From: Patiria pectinifera
Lineage: Eukaryota; Echinodermata; Asteroidea; Valvatida; Asterinidae
Direction of reading: 5' to 3'
Assembly: GCA_029964075.1 (NCBI GenBank)
Contig: CM057142.1
Coordinates: 24,740,392-24,804,391 of the forward strand
DNA length: 64,000 nucleotides
Shown here: positions 36,201 to 45,200 of the stretch, piece after piece
Numbering within the stretch: the first letter of the stretch is position 1
Layout of the letters: every line of letters starts with the position of its first letter
Program-made: the position numbers and the translations under genes
Notes under the pieces: model-generated
What the model was told of the DNA's origin: nothing
The model's database searches: none
Seen by the model: the letters and a program-made list of their open reading frames with translations, nothing else

Positions 36201-39200
36201 ATTTGCGGTTGTTCAAAGAATACCTTTAGACTGTTTCCTGGCCCCCTAAATATATGGGGACCGGTAGCTAGCTCCCATTGCTTGGATCACCTCTGTGCGC
36301 GCATCATGATTGTTTATTTTCAAATCGCTGTTTGGCTCTTAGCTCTTTGTGGGCACGTGTGGTGTACCCTTGAGTAAGGTGCTTTACCTCAATTACTCCT
36401 CTCAACCCAGGTGTTGAATGGGTACCGGCATTATTCAATGCGGGGAAGGTAACAGACTCGCTGTGGAGGAGGGGTGGCGATCCCCACACAGCAGTACACA
36501 AATGTATGAGTCTGGCCCAATCGCTTATTGAAAGAGAGATGGGCACTCTGTTCCTGTGAACACAGGTTCGTCCCTTTACATACAAATGTACCTTTTTTCT
36601 GTGCGTGGACGGTCGGTGATTGAACACACAATTATAAAAACCTCACTCTTGTCTTACCACAAAAAGTACGCAAAATCATCAGTGTCTCCATAACTTTCAA
36701 GCATTCCAACTGCATAGGTTTTAAATACTGAACACTAATTTCTCTTTCTTTTTTAATATAATTGCCAGAGACACTTTCGAATTCAGCAAAAATCGAAGCT
36801 CAAACTTCCGAAATTGTACATTTGTGGCGCGGCTATTGTCATTTTTGTAATAGGCTGGTTCAGGCAAACGTTACCATTGTGATTTGCAATTCAGGAAGCG
36901 GGATTGGAAGTGGAAGTTGAACTGTCTTGGATGTGCTGCTAGAGGGTGCCCTTTCAGGTGATGACATCATCATGCTCTTTTTTTCTGTTTGACATTCCTC
37001 ACTATTAGTCAAATGCTTCGGTTTACAAGTTATATTCAATTGTCATTGCATTTCCGGTAACACCAGAAGTAAAGGTCAAATGGCTTTGTACCCTGGAATC
37101 CAAAATATTGCCCGAGGAAAATGTCTAACTGATTACAAACAATGAGAAATGTACTCGATCAATTTGCAAGTTATAGTTCAATTCAACCAATTTTGACCAA
37201 TAAATCACTTGTGATTTGATACCTGATGATGTCATGATGGCATCACAATTTTTGTGACGTCTTCGGATGGTGGTCAAATTCATACCAGGTTTTATCATAA
37301 TCCTGCAAACCGTTTGGAAGAAAGTTGGTTCATTTTGATTTTTGGGCTTCTGTCTGTATTTTAAATTCACCAACTTTGACCTTCAGGTAGACTCGTAAGT
37401 AAAGGCAAGCGAGTTCACGCTCATGTACACGACAATGAAAACTGATTACAAATACAGGGTGAGTCAAAAAAAGCGGAACCCAAACTCCCAAAAATATGTT
37501 TCATATTTAAAAAAAAATTGTAGCACCAAACATAATAATGACTGGAAAGCCAATTTCATAAGCTACTTTTAGATGAAAAAAATTGCTCAATCTGTTCAAA
37601 GAATATTCACCATTTAAACGCAATGACCGTAAAACCTGTTTCGTCCAAAATGAGCAGTTTAGTGTGTATTCTGACTTTGGAACAACAAAGACAATGACAC
37701 ACAATACTTGTTTCAACAACTGTCAACACCTGTAGTACACAATATCTTTATTAGGGTCATACCTTGTCAATTCAACACGATTTTGGACCCGACCCTCACA
37801 GATTGAAACGATATTTGGTGTGATGATTGGCCTATATGAGAAGCCCCCAGAACTGTAATTTGGCTCGTTAGTTTTTGAGATACCGGTCAACAAACTTTTG
37901 ACTAATTAGTATGACCTCCAAACTTTAAATACTTGTATATCTCCAAAACTATAGCGCCTACAAAGCCAAGTTGTACATCATATTAAAGCTCTTTGAATGG
38001 CCTCCATTTCATAGAATAAAACCAAAGTCGCAGCATGAAGCGCAGAGAAAATGCGTAAAGAAATGACCTTTGACCTTGAATTACGAAAATACATATGCTT
38101 CAAATTTCGCAATTTTTTTTCCAGATGTTAGCTTATGATGTAAGCAACAATCTTGGAAAATTTTGGGATGGGTGCTCTTAAAGTTTTCAAGTTATGATTT
38201 TTTAAAGATAGCATGTCCAGGGAAAAAAAACACTTTGCACGTATTTACACATACAGACTTGCCCTTGACAGCCCTAATGTGTTGTGTCAAAATGTTTATA
38301 TACAGTATCTTGCTTGGGGGGGGGGGTGTCATTGGTGGGGGCACGTTTCCCCCAGTTTCTTGGCCCAAGACGTCAGGGATCAAGAGCAATAGTTGCATTG
38401 TTGTGTAACGCACTTGCATAATTGGTTTTTTACTTTCTCGCAATGACCAATGGGGGCGGGGTCATTTTATGTCAATTAGACTGTCCGTGCAGTATCTCGA
38501 CCGTTGATTGGTTCCCGGAAAGCGCTGATATGATGCCCAATAACGTACTGCGGGACGTGTATGTTTACAACCGTCAGGCGAGCCATTGAACTGTCAAGTC
38601 TCGATCACTGATTGGTTAGCGCTGATGCTGGTGATCACGTACTGCGTGACGTGTACCGGTATTTTTACAACTGTGGGGCGAGCCATCGAACTATTTCTCG
38701 ATCGCTGATTGGTCCGTAGAAAAGCCTACGGAGAAAAAGAAAAAGTTAAACCGCTGATATGAAATGGCCAAGACGTTAGTGTGAGTGGGCCTGCTGGTCT
38801 AATTGTGGTGCCATTAGAGGGCGCACTATTCACCGTCCACTATCGTCCACCATCGGTCACAAGCGTCTTGGGCCAAGACTTGTCCCCAAGTGGATGTCCA
38901 TACTCCCGATGCCCCCCCCCCCCCAACAGTGTGAACAGTTTGAGCTGGGTGTCACCATGCTATATACCTGTGGCTGTTCATTAAATGTGATTGGAACTTG
39001 CCCATCTTATTTTGAATGAGTAAAGCATGCAATATTTGAGCCAGTGGGGTTAAACTTCTGGTTTGGGGGGGGGGAGGCACCTAGGTTGGATAATTTTTCA
39101 AGGGAGGCACTTCAAAATAATATATGGGCCAAATGCTATAGGTTTTGTTTTTTATTCAAGATTTTAGGGGGGGAGGGGCAAACTGTTAGACAAACTGTTA

Positions 39201-42200
39201 GACAACCCCCCCCCCCTTGCTACCCCCGTAGTTACCCCATTATAGAGCTACATTGTAGCAAGATGCTGCATTAACAATGGACACAACACATTAGGGCTGT
39301 CAAGGGCAAGTATGTGTACAGGTAAACGTGCACATGCGGTATGTACATTTGTATGTAAATATATGCAAATTAGGTTTTTCCCTGGACATGCTATCTTTAA
39401 AAAAAAATCATAACTAAATTATTTCATTTACCGGACGTACTTAAGAAATTAAAACCCAGCCCTTCATGGGTGATTATGGCATTAGTGTTGCCAGACGTTG
39501 ATCACAGATCGAGAAAGTGCATCACCGATTCGATGATGTCATAAAGTGCCTCTTTCGCGTTCCATAGGACCCGAAGAGTATCGCTATTCGTCGTGCCCCA
39601 TGCTCGCTGATGCGAAATAGTAAGTCGCCGCGGGGAGATAGTAAGTCACCGCGGGGAGATAGTAAGTTGGATTGTTTTTTATTTCTCATGTCCCTTCTAC
39701 GCTTCCGTACATCATAAATTAACATCTAAAAAAAATTACGAAATTTGCAGCATATTTATTTTTGTAATTCGAGGTCAAAGGTCATTTTGTTACTTTTTTC
39801 TCTGCGCTTCATGCTCCATTTTGGTTTTATTTTATGAAATGCAGGCCATTCAAAGAGCTTTAATATGATGAGTAACTTGGCTTTGTATGTGCTATAGTTT
39901 TGGAGATACAACTATTTAAAGTTCAGAGTTCATACTAGTCAAAAGTTCGTTGACCCATATCTCAAAAACTTACGAGCCAAGTTAGGAAAAACTTCAGTTC
40001 TGGGGGTTTCTCATATAGGCCAATCATCACACCAAATATTGTTTCAATCTGTGAGGGTTGGGTCCAAAATCGTGTTGAATTGACTCGGAATGACCCATTA
40101 ACAACCCTGGTTTGGTAAACAAAAAAAAGTCCGGTTTCTGGTATGCTTGCCTGGTATGGTCTGACGTTACCGTTTTCTCCGATTTTTGTCTTGACTATCC
40201 AAAGTTCGTGTCGGTCGAGATCGTAAGTGGGTGCAGAATTCTCAAGCCTTATGGCCTTACTGAGGTCACCTCAAGCTCCACCCTGAAGGATATTTTTGAG
40301 AGTTTTAAGGGGATCGAAGCATCATCTGCAACATCAGCTGACATTTGAAGAAGAAAAAAGTAGGGGGAAAAAAAATCCGCGTCACCGCACCACTTTGGGG
40401 GCAAGCTCCATACCAGAAACCAAAGACCTTTGGGGGGGGGGCTTAAGCAAACAATATGATGTGTTAAATCCAATTTTTGAAAAGAAGGGCCATCAAAAGG
40501 ACTTTGTTGAATATTTTTAACATTTAAACTAGTGATGTTTGAAGACAATTGTGACGACGATTCTTTAAATCGCATTTTTGGAGGAAAGAGGCTTCAGGGT
40601 TATTGTGTTTAAATGGTGATTTTCTTTGAACGAATGGAGCAATTTCAGAATTTTTTTCACCTGAACGTAATATGAAATTGGCTTTCTAGTCATTATTATG
40701 TTTGGTGCTACATATTTTTTTAAATATAAAATATAATTTTGGGGGTTTGGGTTCTGCTTTTTTGGACTCACCCTGTACATGTATGAACATGATCATTTTG
40801 TTAAAGAGTTAGGCCTATAAGTACAAGAAATTGATCACTTTTTCAACTAAAATCGCCTGCAATTTGATACATGTACCGGTACCTGATGACATCATCATGA
40901 TGTCACAGCAATATGCACATCTTCAGATCAAGGTTGATGTTAGTCCCTCATGTTTCATGTTTATACATTGTTGCATTTGGAAGAAATCTCGTAGAGAATT
41001 ATTGTCAAGAAAAAAAAAACAGCACCACCACCAAAGAAAGAAGATTAATTGTTACATCATCAATAGGTGTTTGGGTTGACCCGGATCACCTAATTAATAT
41101 TGACCATTTCAAAACAGTGATTGGGTTGTGCCCGACTACTCAATAAGGCAGTGGCTACAGAACCGGTACTGGTCCCTAATTTCGTGAGGATACGGAACCG
41201 GTAGTTATGCCATATGACGTCAAATCTTGATTGAATGTGGAGTAACGTAATAAGGTATTAATTTTTGGTAGCTACCGAAGCTCCTCGGTGGTCTAGTTAT
41301 AGTACAAGATAGTGGCAGTAGCTTAATAACCCTAACAATCCCCAACTAGCCAAACTCCGACACCAGGGGGTTGTTGGGATCCGTTAGGATGAGTACTGCA
41401 CTAGTAAACTGACTGTGCTTTACGTGGGATTAGGCATACCAGAAATACACAGAGTCCAACTGTTTATGTGCACAGTTTACAACATGGTATTGGGATTTGC
41501 AAGGAAGAGGAAGGTTCCTAGTGAACCACCCTAAAAGGGGCACATCCTCCTGATATCACCAAAATGTGTATGTTTACTATTGTTTACTTATTTCAAAGCT
41601 CTGGTTGAAAGGAAACTATACAAAATGTCACACTGTTCTTGAGAAAAGGATGTTGTGTTCCTGTAAGATCACCGGGGAGGGGCCAATTTCACGAAACGTC
41701 TTGTAGTACGACAGATGGTGATGGGGTGATGGGATTGTGCCTTTGATGATACAAGCATGGCATTTGGCACACAGTCAGAGTACCAGTATGTCATGAGAAA
41801 GATATTTGGCTATAGGGCCATCACAGATTTGTCCAAATATCTTTCTCATGACATACTTTGACTGTGTGCCAAATGCCATGCTTGTATCATTAAAGGCACA
41901 ATTCCCCTAAATAATTCCCCTATCTGCCCCACTATTAGGAAGGGTAATTCGTCTTTTCTCTCGGCTCGTCCTAGGATTGATTTTATCAAACTGAAGACGC
42001 ACTCAACATGTCCTAACTTCCTTAGCAATGCGGTTGAACTCGTCTTAACTTAAGATCGGTCTTAAGGTCGTCTTATCTCACGAATAGTGTGTTAATTTGT
42101 ATATTGTCTGGACATCTTTGCAACGTCTTCTCGTTTAAGACGAGTGTCGGCCTAGAGCCATAATTTTAAGGGGAAAAAAAATTGTGACAATACATAAAAA

Positions 42201-45200
42201 AATAAAAATAAAAATAACTTATTTATAAAATGTAATTACATAGTTTTTTGCTAACACCTTGTCGACCTTTAAAATAAAATACCTTGGGTTCTCCAAATAG
42301 AGTGATGGTAAGTCATATTGGTATCTTGTGCAGACCTACTTTGCGTGTGAAATTTAACGATTAGAGAAATTTTTCAGGCGAAAGTTTGTGTTCTATGCAC
42401 ACCCGCAGGTAATTGGTTTTGCGGCTGTCTTTTCAACGACTGTTTCGACAAGCAATAAACACAAACATGAAACAGCCATCAAATTGGTAATTTTGATGCG
42501 TCTTGCTGAAAGATGCGTTCAGTGAATTCTGTCTTTCTTGTCTTACATTGTAGCTAGGATCGATCTTAGATTGGGACTCGTTTTAAGTCCTAAGAGTTGT
42601 AAGATAATGTAAATCGGCCCCTAGTCATAAGTCTATTTGAGATATGGCAGACACAATAGGAAGCCTCTCTCTGATTTGGGTCAATCCTTTTGTATTAGGG
42701 TTGTCAGTTCCATGTCGCGTAAATGAAGACACCCACGGAGCTGGTGCGCTGGTGCGTTCGCGTGCAATCACATACGTTGCCGGCCAACCCGGCCGTGTGC
42801 AGTCGGCCATATTTTATTCTCGTTCCAGGGCCACAACTGCCACTAATAATATGTAAGCTGATGTCTTCACTGCATGGCATATAATTTAACACAAAATAAA
42901 TATCTTGTAAACTACTGATCCAATATTGATAATTCAACAAGGAGTTTGTTCTTTTAAGAAACTCCAGCTCCAATGCTCATCAGGAAATTTGACATTTAAC
43001 AACATTGGTGCTGGAGTTTCTCAAGCTAGTTTGTTCCATTTTCCAAGAGTTTTCATTCGATGCTAAGGTTTTGGCATTTCGTGTTAAAAGGAATTTCTCC
43101 TTGACAACCCAATTACCCAAACTATTTCTAGAATTAGAAGGCAGCCCGTGTGCACACGGGCTGCCTTCTAATTCTAGAAGTATACCCAAACCAAATAGCG
43201 CCCTCCTATTGTGTTTGCCAAATCTTGAATGGGCTCATTCCGTCGCGAGGACAACTTCTTTTTTTCCCCCAAAAATGTCAAGTCCTACTCCGATCCTAGA
43301 TTGAGTATTAACTCAGCCTACAGAATGACTGTGGCATTTGGTGTGAGGCACATATCATTACACGAAACAGTCGCTGATTCAGCACGAGGCCGACTTGTTT
43401 TTCTGTGATAATAATGTGACACACGCACTCGACGGATCAGCCAAGAAATGTATTGGCAGACACATTTAATTGTGAGCAGTAAGTTTATCAGAATATTTTG
43501 GGTTTTTTTCAAAATTACCGCTTGTTGGGAACAATTTAAGGGGTCTTATGGAATGTCATGAATGTGTGGATCTATCCAGGGTAACTGTCTTTCTCATTGT
43601 ATTCTCTTTACCAGGTTTTTTGGGCCTTTTGTCCTCCAGGGTATGCAAAAAAATGCATACCGTGTGTCAGTAAATATAAATGTGTAGTCAGTACATGTAT
43701 GCCTATGCGATGGAGCGCTAGTACTACTGTTACGCCCCAACTATGGTCAGGAGTGTGAGTGACCACTGATAAAAATAGCTGAAAACAGCTGAAAAAGGTG
43801 CAAAAAAGCTGAACTTCGGAAATCTCCTATACTTTTGTACACAGCAAGTGAGGGAAAAAGCTGAAAAAAAGGTGAAATCCAACACACAAAAAAGCTGAAA
43901 TCAGCTTTAAAGCTGAGATTTCACACCCCTGTATGGTATCGGTCCCAACTATAGTTAGGACGGTCCCAACTGTGGTTTCACAGTTGGGCTGGCCCAACTG
44001 TAGTTGGGAGTAATCAAGGGGGCCCATCTATAGTTGGGCCACTCCAATCTTTTTATTTTGCGGTGTCCCAACTATAGTTTACATTGATGTACAACTATAA
44101 AACATTCCCTACAGCTCTGATACATGTCCGACTTTACTTGGGACCATTGACATTAGCTATGGGTGGGGCCCATCTATAGTTGGGCCACGCCAATCTTTGA
44201 ATTTTGCGGTCCTAACTATAGTTCACTTGTTGTACAGCTACCGTAACATTTCTACAGCTCTGTATATATACACGTCTGACTTTACTTGGAACCATTGAAA
44301 TTAGCTATGGGTGGGGCCCATCTATTGCTGGGCCACGCCAATCTTTGAATTTTGCATAAAAAATGTTGCTGGACTATAAAACCCAGGTGGACAACTCATC
44401 CAACTAGGCAGGACCATGTGGCCGGCCAGACAGGGCTCTGGAGTGCTCTGAAACGTGCAAAACTAAATCAGGCCCACTTTACTCACAGTTTAGCCAGCAA
44501 ATTTCTCAAAAAAATCCACTGGGGCAAAGAAAATGTCCTCAGTATTTCACAAACCAAGTTTGCAGACTCAATTCAATTTTTAAAGGAGACTTTTCTTCAA
44601 TAGTTTGCACATGAGAGGGAAGTCAAGTGATTTCAAAATGGGGCTAAATACTAGACTGGTACATGTCCAACCATGCTCCAACTATTTGAAAAGACTGACT
44701 TCTTTTCAGTGTCAATAGTCTGGTGGCTTGACTATGGAGAAATGTGTAGTAAATTGAGACTAGTTCCCACTTCATGCCACATGTTTCTTAAATTCTTTTG
44801 GCATGGTTGATTAATGCAGTACTGAAGCTGTGTTGGACTGGTTGTTTTAGGTGCCAGTCTATTTTCTTGTTTTGCATGTTTTCAATACTTAAGTTTTGGG
44901 ACTCTCATACACAGTATTGAGAGTCCCAAATTTTTGGACTAGTGGCCGGCCAGCCCTGCGGCATACACATGCACGACGAATACCGGTACATTAGCTCTAC
45001 TGAGTGGAGCGCTGAATTACGGGTACCCCTCCATACTAGCGCTCCACCGATTCACCATACTTTGGTAGCACCATCACAGTAGCATAGTCAAAAACCCACG
45101 CGAGGACAAAAAGACCCCAAAAAAAACGGTAAAGAGATTACAAATGAGAGAGACAGTTATCCTGGATTGATCTATACATTCTTGACATCCCATGAGACCC

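Larger units (their letters stand above)
37455..40775. mobile_element. Mariner-type long-inverted-repeat element, TA target
   Basis: TA|CAGGGTGAGTCAAAAAA at the left and TTTTTTGGACTCACCCTG|TA at the right. Arms continue as diverged inverted copies, about 37455-38300 against 39280-40775. Both carry AACACGATTTTGGACCC, CCTATATGAGAA, and the ATTAGGGCTGTCAAGG / CCTTGACAGCCCTAAT pair. The right arm is lengthened by a GGCC MITE (40115-40443), and the centre holds another TIR element (38358-38880). No transposase frame. Confidence 0.75.

Noticed and set aside
44352-44603. 83-codon frame near 44.4 kb as a gene
   Set aside because: It starts inside the 147-bp repeat of a transposon and has no recognisable domain.
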